64,000 bases of DNA. It comes from Serratia proteamaculans. Its GTDB lineage: Bacteria > Pseudomonadota > Gammaproteobacteria > Enterobacterales > Enterobacteriaceae. The stretch spans positions 496,001 through 560,000 of the forward strand of contig NZ_WBKI01000002.1 in NCBI RefSeq assembly GCF_008830365.1. The letters are read 5' to 3'. The position numbers and the translations under genes are program-made. Numbering within the stretch: the first letter of the stretch is position 1; each line of letters begins with the position of its first letter. This document shows, in pieces, positions 9,009 to 18,964 of this stretch. The notes under the pieces were generated by a model that saw only the letters and a program-made list of their open reading frames with translations, searched no databases and had not been told where the DNA came from.

Positions 9009-11822
9009 TTAATCTTTAACAATATTCAGCGCGTCATTAACCAGAGCCTGTTGCTGCTTCTGGTGTACGGACATATAACCGACTGCCGGTGAGGCAGAGG
9101 CTGGACGTCCGGCGTAACGTAAAGAAGCCCCGAACGGCACCACTTCACGGAAGTTGTGTTGGCTGCAGTACCAGGCACCCTGGTTCAGCGGCTCTTCCTG
9201 ACACCAGACGAAATCATGCACGTGAGCATACTTCTCCAGCACCGCCTGAAGGGCCTGATGCGGGAACGGGTACAGTTGCTCAATACGGATGATGGCCACG
9301 TCTTTCTGGTCGTTCTTGCGGCGTTGTTCCAGCAGATCGAAATAGACCTTACCTGAGCACATCACCACGCGTTTAACCGCTTTCGGATCCAGATCGTCGA
9401 TCTCGCCAATCGCCGGCATAAAGGTGCCATTAGCCAGTTCGTCGAGCGAAGAAGTCGCCAGCGGATGACGCAGCAGAGATTTCGGTGACATCACCACCAA
9501 CGGACGGCGCATACCGCGCAGCGCCTGACGACGCAGCATGTGGTAAACCTGTGCCGGGGTGGACGGGATGCACACCTGCATATTCTGCTCAGCACACAGC
9601 TGCAGGTAACGTTCCAGACGCGCAGAGGAGTGCTCTGGGCCCTGACCTTCGTAACCGTGCGGTAGCAGCATTACCAGACCGCACATACGGCCCCATTTCT
9701 GCTCGCCGGAGCTGATGAACTGGTCGATCACCACCTGAGCGCCGTTAGCGAAGTCACCGAACTGCGCTTCCCAGATGGTCAGGGTGCGCGGTTCTGCGGT
9801 GGCGTAGCCATATTCGAACGCCAGTACAGCTTCTTCAGACAGCACCGAGTCCCAAACTTTGAACTCGCCCTGCCCGCTGTGGACATTGGCCAACGGTACA
9901 TAGACTGAACCGTTTTTCTGGTTGTGCACTACCGCATGACGGTGGAAGAAGGTGCCGCGACCGGCATCTTCACCGGACAGACGAATCGGAATGCCTTCAT
10001 CAACCAGAGTGGCGTAAGCCAGCGTTTCCGCTGCGCCCCAGTCAAACGCTTTGTTGCCTGCAGCCATCTCTGCGCGGTCACCGTAGATTTTCGCTACGCG
10101 TGACTGCATTTCGATCGCTTCCGGCGCAGTGCTGATGCGACGAGCCAGTTCCTGCAGGCGCTTCATCTCAACCTTGCTTGGGTACTCTTCGTCCCACTCG
10201 TGGTTAAGGTACGGCGACCAGGTAAAGGTATGCAGGTTCATCGGACGCCATTCTTCGACCACGCATTCGCCGCGGTCGAGCGCATCACGGTACAGGTTGA
10301 CCATTTCCGTGGCATCTTCCAGGCTGGCGACTTTTTGTTCGGTCAGAACGTCAGCATAAAGCTTGCGCGGTGTCGGGTGTTTTTTGATCTTCTGGTACAT
10401 CACCGGCTGGGTTGCACTTGGCTCATCGGCCTCGTTATGCCCATGGCGACGGTAGCAGACCAGATCGATCATCACGTCACGTTTGAAGGTGTTACGGAAA
10501 TCCAACGCCAGACGGGTCACAAAGGCCACCGCTTCCGGATCGTCAGCATTGACGTGGAAGATCGGCGACTGCACCATCTTGGCGATGTCAGTACAGTATT
10601 CGGTAGAACGCGCATCCAACGGGTTGGAGGTGGTGAAACCAACCTGGTTGTTGATCACGATACGTACCGTACCACCCACTTCGTAACCGCGAGCCTGCGA
10701 CATGTTCAGGGTTTCCTGAACCACGCCCTGGCCGGTAATAGCGGCGTCACCGTGGATGGTGATTGGCAGTACCATGTTGCTGCGCGCTTCGTCAAGACGA
10801 TCGCGACGGGCACGTACAGAACCCATAACCACCGGGCTGACGATCTCCAGGTGCGACGGGTTAAACGCCAGCGCCAGGTGAACCATGCCGCCTTCGGTTT
10901 CTACGTCGGAGGAGAAGCCCTGGTGATATTTCACGTCACCGGTGCCGAGGTGTTCTTTATGTTTGCCGGCAAACTCGTCGAACAGGTCGGCAGGTTTTTT
11001 ACCCAGCACGTTGATCAACACGTTCAGACGGCCGCGGTGGGCCATGCCCAACACCACTTCGCGCGTACCGTTCTTACCGGCGTGGCGCACCATCTCTTTC
11101 AGCATTGGCACCAGCGCATCGCCGCCTTCCAGCGAGAAGCGTTTTGCCCCTGGGAATTTAGCGCCGAGATAGCGTTCCAGGCCTTCCGCTGCGGTCAGCT
11201 CGTTCAGGAAACGGCGTTTCTCGTCATTGGTAAAGCTGGCGTGCCCCACCACCGACTCGATACGCTGCTGGATCCAGCGTTTCTCTTCGGTATTGGTGAT
11301 GTGCATGTATTCCGCACCGATCGAGCCGCAGTAGGTCTGTTTCAACGCAGCGTACAGGTCACCCAGCTTCATGGTTTCTTTGCCGATGGCGAAAGAACCC
11401 ACGTTAAAGGTTTCCTGGAAGTCGGCGTCGGTCAGGTTGTGGTAGGCAGGTTCAAGGTCAGGAACTTGCTCACGCTGCCACAGACCGAGCGGATCGAGGT
11501 TGGCATGCTGATGTCCGCGAAAACGGAAGGCGTTAATCAGCTGCAGTACCTTGACCTGTTTGGCGTCGGTGTCTGGATCGTTGATGGTGGTGTTGTAACG
11601 CGCGGAGTCTTTCGCCAGGCGGCGGAAGTAGTCACGCGTTTGAGAGTGAAGCTGATCGGGTTTTACACCCGCGGTTGGTAGCTGTTGAAAAATGGAACGC
11701 CAGCTATCTTCAACGGAGCCCGGATCGGTTAAGAAGTCTTCATAGAGCTGTTCTATGTAAGACTGGTTCGCGCCCGCCAGATAGGAGGAATCCAGCCAGG
11801 CCTTCATTGCGCCGTTCTGCAT
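9009..11822 (-). CDS. sucA: 2-oxoglutarate dehydrogenase E1 component
   Basis: This thiamine-diphosphate enzyme decarboxylates 2-oxoglutarate and transfers the succinyl group to SucB. The 937-residue product aligns end to end with E. coli SucA. The cofactor stretch runs from HGDAAITGQG to VIVINNQ-type residues near 370-410, and the histidine-rich CYRRHGHNE segment follows. Two consecutive ATGs are present. The second is chosen because it gives the family start MQNGAMKAWLDSSYL and a better distance to AAGGG. Confidence 0.98.
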   Translation of the reverse strand: MQNGAMKAWLDSSYLAGANQSYIEQLYEDFLTDPGSVEDSWRSIFQQLPTAGVKPDQLHSQTRDYFRRLAKDSARYNTTINDPDTDAKQVKVLQLINAFRFRGHQHANLDPLGLWQREQVPDLEPAYHNLTDADFQETFNVGSFAIGKETMKLGDLYAALKQTYCGSIGAEYMHITNTEEKRWIQQRIESVVGHASFTNDEKRRFLNELTAAEGLERYLGAKFPGAKRFSLEGGDALVPMLKEMVRHAGKNGTREVVLGMAHRGRLNVLINVLGKKPADLFDEFAGKHKEHLGTGDVKYHQGFSSDVETEGGMVHLALAFNPSHLEIVSPVVMGSVRARRDRLDEARSNMVLPITIHGDAAITGQGVVQETLNMSQARGYEVGGTVRIVINNQVGFTTSNPLDARSTEYCTDIAKMVQSPIFHVNADDPEAVAFVTRLALDFRNTFKRDVMIDLVCYRRHGHNEADEPSATQPVMYQKIKKHPTPRKLYADVLTEQKVASLEDATEMVNLYRDALDRGECVVEEWRPMNLHTFTWSPYLNHEWDEEYPSKVEMKRLQELARRISTAPEAIEMQSRVAKIYGDRAEMAAGNKAFDWGAAETLAYATLVDEGIPIRLSGEDAGRGTFFHRHAVVHNQKNGSVYVPLANVHSGQGEFKVWDSVLSEEAVLAFEYGYATAEPRTLTIWEAQFGDFANGAQVVIDQFISSGEQKWGRMCGLVMLLPHGYEGQGPEHSSARLERYLQLCAEQNMQVCIPSTPAQVYHMLRRQALRGMRRPLVVMSPKSLLRHPLATSSLDELANGTFMPAIGEIDDLDPKAVKRVVMCSGKVYFDLLEQRRKNDQKDVAIIRIEQLYPFPHQALQAVLEKYAHVHDFVWCQEEPLNQGAWYCSQHNFREVVPFGASLRYAGRPASASPAVGYMSVHQKQQQALVNDALNIVKD

Positions 11823-11955
11823 CATGATCCCTTAAGCTTTGAAGCTTTAGTTTTCGCCGTGGTTAACATAATTACCGTGATGGATACGGTTTGCCGTAGA
11901 AACGGTTCACTCGACGTACTTTTAGCCAAAAGAAAGGCTCGGTACGTTCTGCTAT

Positions 11956-12048
11956 GGACCTTGCGGTCCCTTACAAGGAACCTCTAAAAACCGGCGGGCG
12001 AACCAGGCTGCTTAGCGCCGCAGCCGCGGGTCAGTTTTTAGAGGTTCC
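11956..12048. repeat. Multi-stem inverted repeat between sdhB and sucA
   Basis: The 276-base sdhB-sucA gap contains a 15-bp perfect inverted repeat, GGAACCTCTAAAAAC (11977-11991) with its complement at 12034-12048. It encloses a GGCTGC / GCAGCC stem (12006-12025). Just outside lies a second hairpin, GGACC-TTGC-GGTCC (11956-11969). No open reading frame is convincing here. The structure resembles intergenic palindromic repeats of enterobacteria and could attenuate or process the sdh-suc mRNA between the two complexes. Multi-copy status cannot be judged from one window. Confidence 0.75.
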
Positions 12049-12098
12049 CTCCTTTGTGATGTGCGCCGGAAACTGCCCGGCGCAGCATCTCATTCCAC

Positions 12099-12815
12099 TT
12101 ATGCCCCGCGTTGCAGCAGCATAGACTTGATATGACCGATTGCACGCGTCGGATTCAAGCCCTTAGGACATACACTGACACAATTCATAATGCTATGGCA
12201 GCGGAAAACACTGAAAGCGTCGTCCAGATCGTCTAAACGTTCTTCCGTTTCCGTGTCACGGCTGTCAATCAGGAAGCGGTACGCCGCCAACAGGCCAGCC
12301 GGGCCGATAAACTTGTCAGGGTTCCACCAGAATGACGGGCAAGAGGTCGAACAACAAGCGCATAAAATGCACTCGTACAGACCATCCAGCTTGGCACGAT
12401 CTTCCGGCGATTGCAGGTGCTCACGCGCCGGCGGGTTCTTGCCGTCGTTCTGCAGGAAAGGCTTGATCTTTTCATACTGGGTATAGAACTGACCCATATC
12501 AACCACCAGATCGCGCACCACCGGCAAGCCCGGCAACGGACGGATCACAATCTTTTTGTTGCCTTTGGTCAGCGACGACACCGGAGTGATGCAGGCCAGG
12601 CCGTTTTTACCGTTCATGTTGATCCCATCGGAACCACATACGCCTTCACGGCAAGAACGACGGAACGACAGGCTTGGATCTTTTTCTTTCAGCTGGATCA
12701 ACGCATCCAGCAACATCATGTCGCGACCTTCTTCCGCTTCCAGGCTGTAGTCCTGCATGTGCGGAGCGTCGTCAACATCCGGATTGTAGCGATAAATTGA
12801 AAATTCGAGTTTCAT
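12099..12815 (-). CDS. sdhB: Succinate dehydrogenase iron-sulfur subunit
   Basis: SdhB relays electrons from the flavin in SdhA to quinone through 2Fe-2S, 4Fe-4S and 3Fe-4S clusters. The 238-residue protein has the plant-type 2Fe-2S motif (SCREGVCGSDG, about 55-65) and the cysteine clusters CILCACCSTSCP and CHSIMNCVSVCPKGLNP. The start is the ATG giving MKLEFSIYRYNPDVDD, with GGAG eight bases upstream. A TTG one codon earlier is rejected. It follows sdhA by 16 bases. Confidence 0.98.
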   Translation of the reverse strand: MKLEFSIYRYNPDVDDAPHMQDYSLEAEEGRDMMLLDALIQLKEKDPSLSFRRSCREGVCGSDGINMNGKNGLACITPVSSLTKGNKKIVIRPLPGLPVVRDLVVDMGQFYTQYEKIKPFLQNDGKNPPAREHLQSPEDRAKLDGLYECILCACCSTSCPSFWWNPDKFIGPAGLLAAYRFLIDSRDTETEERLDDLDDAFSVFRCHSIMNCVSVCPKGLNPTRAIGHIKSMLLQRGA

Positions 12816-12831
12816 CAATCGATCTCCGCAA

Positions 12832-14598
12832 TTAGTAAGAACGCACTTTCGGCGGGAATGCCGGGCGCAGCTTCGGTTGCATGTTCACTTCACGACGCGT
12901 CATGCTTTCCGATTGCGGCTGATACAGCGAGTGACACAGCCAGTTGGCATCATCACGTTCCGGGAAGTCGAAGCGGCTGTGTGCGCCACGGCTCTCGGTA
13001 CGGTAGTTTGCCGACACGGCGGTGGAAAACGCGGTCTCCATCAGGTTATCCAACTCCAGGCATTCGATGCGCTGGGTGTTGAATTCGCTGGAGGTATCGT
13101 CCAGACGTGCATTCTTCAGACGTTCACGGATCTCTTTCAGCTCTTCCAGCCCTTTCGCCATCGCATCACCTTCACGGAATACCGAGAAGTTGTGCTGCAT
13201 ACAGGCTTGCAGTGCCTTGCGGATTTCAACCGGATCTTCACCTGAACGGGTGTTGTTCCAGCGGTTCAGACGATCCAGCGACGCTTCCACATCGGATTCG
13301 CTGGCATCACGGCTTTCGCCCTGCTCTGCCAGAGATTCGTGCAGATGCATGCCGGCGGCACGGCCAAACACCACCAGGTCCAGCAGCGAGTTGCCGCCCA
13401 GACGGTTGGCGCCGTGTACCGATACGCAGGCAATTTCGCCTACGGCGAAAAGCCCCGGGATCACTACGTCTTCACCTTTCTCGTTCACCGTCAACGCCTG
13501 GCCGGTCACTTTGGTCGGAATACCGCCCATCATGTAGTGGCAGGTTGGGATAACCGGGATAGGTTCTTTGACTGGATCGACGTGTGCGAAGGTGCGCGAC
13601 AGTTCCAGAATGCCCGGCAGGCGGGATTCCAGCACCTCTTTACCCAGGTGATCCAGCTTCAGCTTGACGTGTGGGCCCCACGGACCGTCACAACCACGGC
13701 CTTCGCGGATTTCAATCATGATCGAACGGGCGACCACATCACGGCCCGCCAGGTCTTTGGCGTTCGGCGCATAGCGCTCCATGAAACGCTCGCCGTGTTT
13801 ATTCAGCAGGTAACCGCCTTCACCACGACAGCCTTCAGTTACCAGTACCCCGGCACCGGCGATACCGGTCGGGTGGAACTGCCACATTTCCATGTCCTGC
13901 ACCGGCACGCCGGCGCGCAGCGCCATGCCGACACCGTCACCGGTGTTGATATGGGCGTTGGTGGTGGACTGGTAAATACGGCCTGCACCGCCGGTCGCCA
14001 GCACGGTGGCTTTGGCTTTGAAGTAAACCACTTCACCGGTTTCGATGCAGATAGCCGTGGTGCCGACCACCGCGCCATCCTGGTTTTTCACCAGATCCAG
14101 CGCATACCACTCGGAGAAGATGGTGGTGTGGTTTTTCAGGTTCTGTTGATACAGGGTATGCAACAGGGCGTGACCGGTACGGTCAGCCGCTGCCGCGGTA
14201 CGTGCCGCCTGCTCGCCACCGAAGTTCAGTGACTGGCCGCCGAATGGGCGCTGATAGATGCGGCCTTCTTCGGTACGGGAGAACGGCAGCCCCATGTGCT
14301 CCAGCTCCAGAACCGCTTCCGGGCCGGTTTTACACATATACTCAATGGCGTCCTGGTCACCGATATAATCGGAACCTTTCACCGTGTCATACATATGCCA
14401 TTCCCAGTTATCTTCGTGGTTATTACCCAGGGCTACGGTAATGCCGCCCTGCGCAGACACGGTATGGGAACGGGTCGGGAATACTTTGGACAAGAGGGCA
14501 CAGGTAGAGCCCGTTTGAGAAATTTGCAGTGCCGCGCGCATACCTGCACCGCCTGCACCGATAACTACAGCATCAAACTCTCTGACCGGCAGTTTCAT
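12832..14598 (-). CDS. sdhA: Succinate dehydrogenase flavoprotein subunit
   Basis: SdhA oxidises succinate to fumarate with covalently bound FAD. Starting at [19 protein letters not shown] gives 588 residues, as in E. coli. It places the dinucleotide-binding fold at the N-terminus and the FAD-attachment histidine at His45 ([12 protein letters not shown]). The active-site region HPTGIAGAG and the capping domain follow. An in-frame ATG three codons upstream is less likely. Only one base separates the sdhD stop from this start. Confidence 0.98.
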   Translation of the reverse strand: MKLPVREFDAVVIGAGGAGMRAALQISQTGSTCALLSKVFPTRSHTVSAQGGITVALGNNHEDNWEWHMYDTVKGSDYIGDQDAIEYMCKTGPEAVLELEHMGLPFSRTEEGRIYQRPFGGQSLNFGGEQAARTAAAADRTGHALLHTLYQQNLKNHTTIFSEWYALDLVKNQDGAVVGTTAICIETGEVVYFKAKATVLATGGAGRIYQSTTNAHINTGDGVGMALRAGVPVQDMEMWQFHPTGIAGAGVLVTEGCRGEGGYLLNKHGERFMERYAPNAKDLAGRDVVARSIMIEIREGRGCDGPWGPHVKLKLDHLGKEVLESRLPGILELSRTFAHVDPVKEPIPVIPTCHYMMGGIPTKVTGQALTVNEKGEDVVIPGLFAVGEIACVSVHGANRLGGNSLLDLVVFGRAAGMHLHESLAEQGESRDASESDVEASLDRLNRWNNTRSGEDPVEIRKALQACMQHNFSVFREGDAMAKGLEELKEIRERLKNARLDDTSSEFNTQRIECLELDNLMETAFSTAVSANYRTESRGAHSRFDFPERDDANWLCHSLYQPQSESMTRREVNMQPKLRPAFPPKVRSY

Positions 14599-14599
14599 C

Positions 14600-14947
14600 T
14601 TACGCACCCCACACTACGATTGTTCCGTACAGTAAATAGACCAGCAACACGACAACGATCGCCAGTTGCAACACCAGACGTACCGCTACCGGCTTGACGT
14701 AATCCGTCAGCACCTGCCACAAACCAATCCAGGCATGAGCCAGAATCGACAGCAGCGTCAGCAGCGTGAACACTTTCGTAATAGAGGTGGCGAAGAAGCC
14801 ACGCCAGATTTCGTAGGTGAGATCCGGAGCCGTGACGAAGAAGCCCAGGATATACAGAACATACAGGGTGATGACGATAGCGGAAGCACGCAATAACAAC
14901 CAATCGTGTACGCCGTTGCGTCCTAATGCAGAAACATTGTTTACCAT
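14600..14947 (-). CDS. sdhD: Succinate dehydrogenase membrane anchor SdhD
   Basis: SdhD, with SdhC, binds haem b and ubiquinone in the membrane. The start [16 protein letters not shown] gives 115 residues, the E. coli length, with three hydrophobic helices. Haem ligand His71 and quinone-site Tyr83 fall at their usual positions. The ATG lies inside the 3' end of sdhC (7-base overlap). Longer upstream reading in this frame is coding sequence of sdhC and is not used. Confidence 0.96.
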   Translation of the reverse strand: MVNNVSALGRNGVHDWLLLRASAIVITLYVLYILGFFVTAPDLTYEIWRGFFATSITKVFTLLTLLSILAHAWIGLWQVLTDYVKPVAVRLVLQLAIVVVLLVYLLYGTIVVWGA

Positions 14948-15330
14948 ACGAGGACTCCAGCCAGAACTGACAGCACGACGGTCAGACCGATCGCCACCTG
15001 GGCAGAACGGGTACCGGCGGCTAAACTCTCTTCGATATAGCCAAAATCCATTAACAAATGGCGAATGCCACCGCAAATGTGATAGGCCAGCGCAGTGAGG
15101 ATGCCCCAGAATATGAATTTGACAACGAAGCTATTCATGATGGCAGCAGCCTGCATGAAACCCTCTTGGGAAGAGAGTGACAGGCCCAGCAGCCAGAGGA
15201 GGATACCCACGGCAACGAAGGTAATTACGCCAGAGACTCGATGTAAGATGGACGCTATCGCAGTTACGGGAAACTGAATCGTTTGCAGATCCAGGTTGAC
15301 AGGTCTTTGTTTTTTCACGTTTTTGCCCAC
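14941..15330 (-). CDS. sdhC: Succinate dehydrogenase cytochrome b556 subunit SdhC
   Basis: SdhC is the first gene of the sdhCDAB-sucABCD operon. The 129-residue protein has a conserved N-terminus ([15 protein letters not shown]), three membrane helices and haem ligand His84 ([12 protein letters not shown]). The start used is GTG, which gives the E. coli length. The only strong ribosome-binding sequence, GGAGGAAGGA, lies rather far upstream (about 16 bases), so initiation may be weak or begin at a nearby codon. The gene is divergent from gltA. Confidence 0.95.
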   Translation of the reverse strand: MGKNVKKQRPVNLDLQTIQFPVTAIASILHRVSGVITFVAVGILLWLLGLSLSSQEGFMQAAAIMNSFVVKFIFWGILTALAYHICGGIRHLLMDFGYIEESLAAGTRSAQVAIGLTVVLSVLAGVLVW

Positions 15331-15565
15331 ACAGCTCTTATTATTTTCCTTCCTCCGGCCTGGGCGGGGATCAGACAGCGTTAAGAGCCAAAACCCTCAC
15401 ACGTCACGCGCTCAAACAACAACATCCTCTGTGCTTAAACGGCGCGTAGTTATAACGCTGGGTGCTCCTACTTCAGGGTATCCCGGAGACCTGGCGGCAG
15501 TATAGGAGGATCACATTCTGATTACAATTCCCATACAATCCCTTTGGTAACATTTCCCCCGAACA

Positions 15566-15579
15566 GTGATTTAGATCAC
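15566..15579. promoter_or_regulatory. CRP-binding core upstream of sdhC
   Basis: GTGATTTAGATCAC is a perfect GTGA-N6-TCAC palindromic core of a CRP site. cAMP-CRP activates sdhCDAB in E. coli, and the location fits that role. The transcription start was not identified. Confidence 0.6.
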
Positions 15580-15730
15580 GGATTTCACAATTGGCACAAA
15601 ATTAATTATCTGATTTGACAAGAGATCAACAATTCCATTACATATAGGGGCACAAACGGCCCTATGATGCGCTATAGGTCAGCAGATACACTTCCCCCGA
15701 TGTTCAAGATATGCAACAGTGTATTTGAAA

Positions 15731-15830
15731 GAGCCTATCCCAATGGCGGTTTTTGCCGGTCATATTTGCAGCACATTGCCGCAGATAAGCACAAACAAGG
15801 CATATAAAACAACCTATTGGGATAGGTTCA
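15731..15830. repeat. About 100-bp imperfect palindrome between sdhC and gltA
   Basis: The outer arms GAGCCTATCCCAATGG (15731-15746) and CCTATTGGGATAGGTTC (15813-15829) are inverted copies sharing an 11-bp core, ATTGGGATAGG. They enclose about 66 bases with smaller self-complementary pieces. The size and terminal inverted arms resemble non-autonomous miniature repeats (ERIC-like in scale, not in sequence). It lies about 235 bases upstream of gltA and could form a hairpin in a long gltA leader. Confidence 0.55.
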
Positions 15831-16063
15831 ACCACCCCCGAACACGTCGTAGGTAAGATTAACAGAACATAACGAATTCCGATGAATCGTTAACAACTGG
15901 TCACCCGCCTCGTTCGCCTGGTTAGCACTCTGTACCCTACCCGCGCATTTGCGCAGTCGCTCACAGAGTTAGCGTCCGCTCCATTTTTTGCGGGCAACCT
16001 GAGGAGAATTAAGGTATTTCAGTTGTTAGAGGTTTTTAAAATAAGGCGCAAAGGAGACTGTAA

Positions 16064-17356
16064 ATGACTGATAAGAAAGCGACGCTAACCATTAATGATG
16101 GTGAAGCTCCAATCGAACTGGGCGTATTGACCCCGACACTGGGCCCCGATGTCCTTGATGTCCGCGCCCTGGGCTCCAAAGGTTATTTCACGTTTGATCC
16201 CGGCTTTACCTCTACCGCTTCCTGCGAATCCAAAATCACCTTCATTGACGGTGATAAAGGCGTACTGCTGCACCGCGGCTTCCCGATCGAACAGTTGGCG
16301 AAAGAGTCTTCCTATCTGGAAGTGTGCTACATCCTGCTGTACGGCGAGACCCCGACCGCAGAAGAGTTTGAAACCTTCAAAACTACCGTGACACGTCACA
16401 CCATGATCCACGACCAGATCACCCATCTGTTCCGTGGCTTCCGTCGTGACTCACACCCAATGGCCGTACTGTGCGGTGTGACCGGCGCCCTGGCGGCGTT
16501 CTACCACGATGCATTGGACGTCAACAACGAGCGTCACCGCGAGATCACCGCGTTCCGCCTGCTGTCCAAAATGCCTACCGTGGCGGCCATGTGTTACAAA
16601 TATTCGCTGGGTCAGCCGTTCGTTTATCCGCGTAACGACCTGTCCTACGCCGGTAACTTCCTGCATATGATGTTCGCCACCCCGTGTGAAGAATACGTGG
16701 TGAACCCAGTGCTGGAACGCGCGATGGATCGTATCCTGATCCTGCACGCAGACCACGAGCAAAATGCTTCCACTTCCACCGTACGTACCGCAGGCTCTTC
16801 AGGCGCTAACCCGTTTGCCTGTATCGCTGCCGGTATCGCTTCTCTGTGGGGGCCGGCACACGGCGGCGCCAACGAAGCCGCACTGAAGATGCTGGAAGAG
16901 ATCAAGACCGTTGAGCACATCCCTGAGTTCATCAAGCGCGCCAAAGACAAGAACGACTCGTTCCGTCTGATGGGCTTCGGCCACCGCGTGTACAAGAACT
17001 ATGACCCACGCGCCACCGTGATGCGTGAAACCTGTCACGAAGTGCTGAAAGAACTGAACAAGAAAGATGACAACCTGTTGGAAGTGGCGATGGAGCTGGA
17101 ACACATCGCGCTGAACGACCCGTACTTCATCGAGAAGAAACTGTACCCGAACGTCGACTTCTACTCAGGCATCATCCTGAAGGCGATGGGTATTCCTTCT
17201 TCCATGTTCACCGTTATCTTTGCCATCGCCCGTACCATCGGCTGGATTGCGCACTGGAACGAAATGCATGACGAAGGCATCAAGATTGCCCGTCCGCGTC
17301 AGTTGTACACCGGCTATGCCGAGCGTGATTTCAAGTCCCAACTGAAAAACCAATAA
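16064..17356 (+). CDS. gltA: Citrate synthase, type II
   Basis: GltA condenses acetyl-CoA and oxaloacetate to citrate. The 430-residue protein is slightly longer than the 427-residue E. coli enzyme. It has the conserved catalytic segments [10 protein letters not shown] (substrate histidine) and [14 protein letters not shown], and a downstream aspartate/arginine region near PRQLYTGY. The N-terminal beta domain typical of NADH-inhibited hexameric enzymes is present. It is divergent from sdhC and ends at a strong terminator. Confidence 0.98.
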   Translation: MTDKKATLTINDGEAPIELGVLTPTLGPDVLDVRALGSKGYFTFDPGFTSTASCESKITFIDGDKGVLLHRGFPIEQLAKESSYLEVCYILLYGETPTAEEFETFKTTVTRHTMIHDQITHLFRGFRRDSHPMAVLCGVTGALAAFYHDALDVNNERHREITAFRLLSKMPTVAAMCYKYSLGQPFVYPRNDLSYAGNFLHMMFATPCEEYVVNPVLERAMDRILILHADHEQNASTSTVRTAGSSGANPFACIAAGIASLWGPAHGGANEAALKMLEEIKTVEHIPEFIKRAKDKNDSFRLMGFGHRVYKNYDPRATVMRETCHEVLKELNKKDDNLLEVAMELEHIALNDPYFIEKKLYPNVDFYSGIILKAMGIPSSMFTVIFAIARTIGWIAHWNEMHDEGIKIARPRQLYTGYAERDFKSQLKNQ

Positions 17357-17385
17357 CGCCGCTTTACCCTACATAAAGCAGCAAA

Positions 17386-17414
17386 ACGCCGTCCCCTTGG
17401 ACGGCGTTTTTTTT
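17386..17414 (+). terminator. gltA terminator, possibly bidirectional
   Basis: ACGCCGTCC-CCTT-GGACGGCGT (17386-17407) is followed by eight T residues. The complementary strand also ends in TTTT after the stem, so the same hairpin may stop the convergent nei transcript. Confidence 0.93.
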
Positions 17415-17461
17415 GCCCTATCCCCAGGAAGAGGGGCGGGGTGAGGGAAACATTGAATAAC

Positions 17462-18253
17462 CTATTTCTGACAACCCAGGCACCAATAAAAGGGTCGTGA
17501 AGACAGCGTCGTGCGCTCGATCATCGCACCGCATCGCTCGCAAGGTTCGCCACTGCGATGGAACACCTTAAAACTGAACAACGCGCCGTGGTGGCGGTTT
17601 TCATCCACTTGCCCGCGCGTCTGGTAAGACAAACGAGGCACCGCCAGCAACACCTCCGCCAGTCGCTGTAAAACATCAGGTTCCAGATCCTGTGGCTTAT
17701 GTTGAGGTGCCAGTTCAGCCTGCCAGAGAATTTCAGCCCGCAGATAATTGCCCAACCCGGCAAGAAATGCCTGATCGAGCAACATGCCGCCCAGTTGCCT
17801 GCGGCGAAACGCCGGCGATAACAGCCGCTGTTCTACCGCCATCGTCGTTAACGTCATATCCAGCACGTCGGGGCCGATACGCTGTAGGAACGGGTGCTGT
17901 TCTATTTCTTCACGCGGCCCGACGGTAATCTCCGAGGCGCTGTACAGCAAAATCGCCCGCTCCGCCGTTTCCAGTCGCACGCGCAGATCCCGCTTGGTTT
18001 CCGGCGTCTCCCCCGCTTTCACCACCTTCCATACGCCATACAATTGGTTATGGCTATACAGCGTCAGTCCGTTGGAAAAGTGGGTCAATAGTGCCTTACC
18101 TCGCGGCTCAATAGCGATAATACGCTCACCGATTAACCGGTCGCGGTAGTGTTTAAGCTGGGGAAAGGCAAAACCGACTTCGGTCAGCGGCTGGTCGATC
18201 ACCGCCGCCGCCAGTGCATCCGCCGCCCGGCGAATTTCCGGTCCTTCCGGCAT
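17462..18253 (-). CDS. nei: Endonuclease VIII (DNA glycosylase/AP lyase)
   Basis: Nei removes oxidised pyrimidines from DNA and nicks the abasic site. With the start at [14 protein letters not shown] the product has 263 residues, equal to E. coli Nei. Pro2 and Glu3 form the catalytic N-terminus after methionine removal, and a lysine in [10 protein letters not shown] is the expected beta-hairpin residue. The C-terminal zinc finger CERCG...CLGCQK is intact. It sits 57 bases after pcp. In E. coli it directly follows pxpA; here three genes are inserted between them. Confidence 0.97.
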   Translation of the reverse strand: MPEGPEIRRAADALAAAVIDQPLTEVGFAFPQLKHYRDRLIGERIIAIEPRGKALLTHFSNGLTLYSHNQLYGVWKVVKAGETPETKRDLRVRLETAERAILLYSASEITVGPREEIEQHPFLQRIGPDVLDMTLTTMAVEQRLLSPAFRRRQLGGMLLDQAFLAGLGNYLRAEILWQAELAPQHKPQDLEPDVLQRLAEVLLAVPRLSYQTRGQVDENRHHGALFSFKVFHRSGEPCERCGAMIERTTLSSRPFYWCLGCQK

Positions 18254-18310
18254 ATGAAAACTCCTGAGTGGACCCCAGTGCAGCAAAGTGCACCGGGGGG
18301 ATAACTGCGG

Positions 18311-18955
18311 TTAATGCGTCGCACCGCCGACAACCTTCAGATCGTACTCAACCTGTAGCGCAATGGAAATGGCCAGTTCCAATGCAAACAACACCGTGGT
18401 CGCCGCCATGCTTGGCGCGCCCGGGTGAGCAGCAGCCTGTTCCGGCAGATAAGGGATATGAATAAACCCGCCCTTGATTGCCTGCTGGTCGCTTAAACGG
18501 TGCAACAAACCGTACATCACGTGGTTGCAGACATAGGTGCCGGCCGTTTGCGATACCGAGGCGGGGATGCCCGCTTCACGCATCGAGCCCACCATAGCCT
18601 TGATCGGCAGCGTGCTGAAATAGGCTGCCGGTCCGCTTTCAACAATAGGTTCGTCGATCGGCTGTTTCCCTTGATTATCGGGAATTCGTGCATCATCGAC
18701 GTTGATCGCCACCCGTTCGAGGGTGATGTCGGTACGCCCACCGGCCTGGCCGATAGCCAACACCATCACCGGCTGCACTTCCTCAATCGCCGTATTCAGT
18801 GCTTCCAGCGCTGCGCCAAACACACAGGGCAGTTGGCGCGCAATGATACGTGCACCGGCCAGTTCCATATCATTAAGTTGCTTGACCACTTCCCACGAAG
18901 GATTAACGCGTTCGCCGCCAAAGGGCTCAAAGCCCGTAATCAATACCTTTCGCAT
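18311..18955 (-). CDS. pcp: Pyroglutamyl-peptidase I (pyrrolidone-carboxylate peptidase)
   Basis: Pcp is a cytosolic cysteine peptidase of family C15 that removes N-terminal pyroglutamate (5-oxoproline) from peptides. The 214-residue protein has the opening [14 protein letters not shown] and the glutamate of [12 protein letters not shown]. The active-site cysteine is in [18 protein letters not shown] and the histidine in [12 protein letters not shown], which completes the Glu-Cys-His triad. It lies nine bases after the DUF979 gene and upstream of nei. Its product, 5-oxoproline, is the substrate of the neighbouring PxpABC. Confidence 0.95.
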   Translation of the reverse strand: MRKVLITGFEPFGGERVNPSWEVVKQLNDMELAGARIIARQLPCVFGAALEALNTAIEEVQPVMVLAIGQAGGRTDITLERVAINVDDARIPDNQGKQPIDEPIVESGPAAYFSTLPIKAMVGSMREAGIPASVSQTAGTYVCNHVMYGLLHRLSDQQAIKGGFIHIPYLPEQAAAHPGAPSMAATTVLFALELAISIALQVEYDLKVVGGATH

Positions 18956-18964
18956 GCGTTCTCC

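Larger units (their letters stand above)
15331..16063. promoter_or_regulatory. Divergent sdhC-gltA control region
   Basis: This 733-base region has no convincing gene and must contain both the sdhC and the gltA promoters. A CRP core site (15566-15579) lies in its left third, 236 bases from the sdhC start, fitting the known CRP activation of sdh. A palindromic element lies at 15731-15830. The gltA start has a clear AAAGGAG eight bases upstream. ArcA repression of both operons is established in E. coli, but I could not pick a convincing ArcA box here. Confidence 0.6.

Noticed and set aside
10200-11681. Long open frame (493 codons) on the plus strand inside sucA
   Set aside because: It is antisense to an obviously conserved gene, has no ribosome site and its translation resembles no protein family; it follows from the codon bias of sucA.
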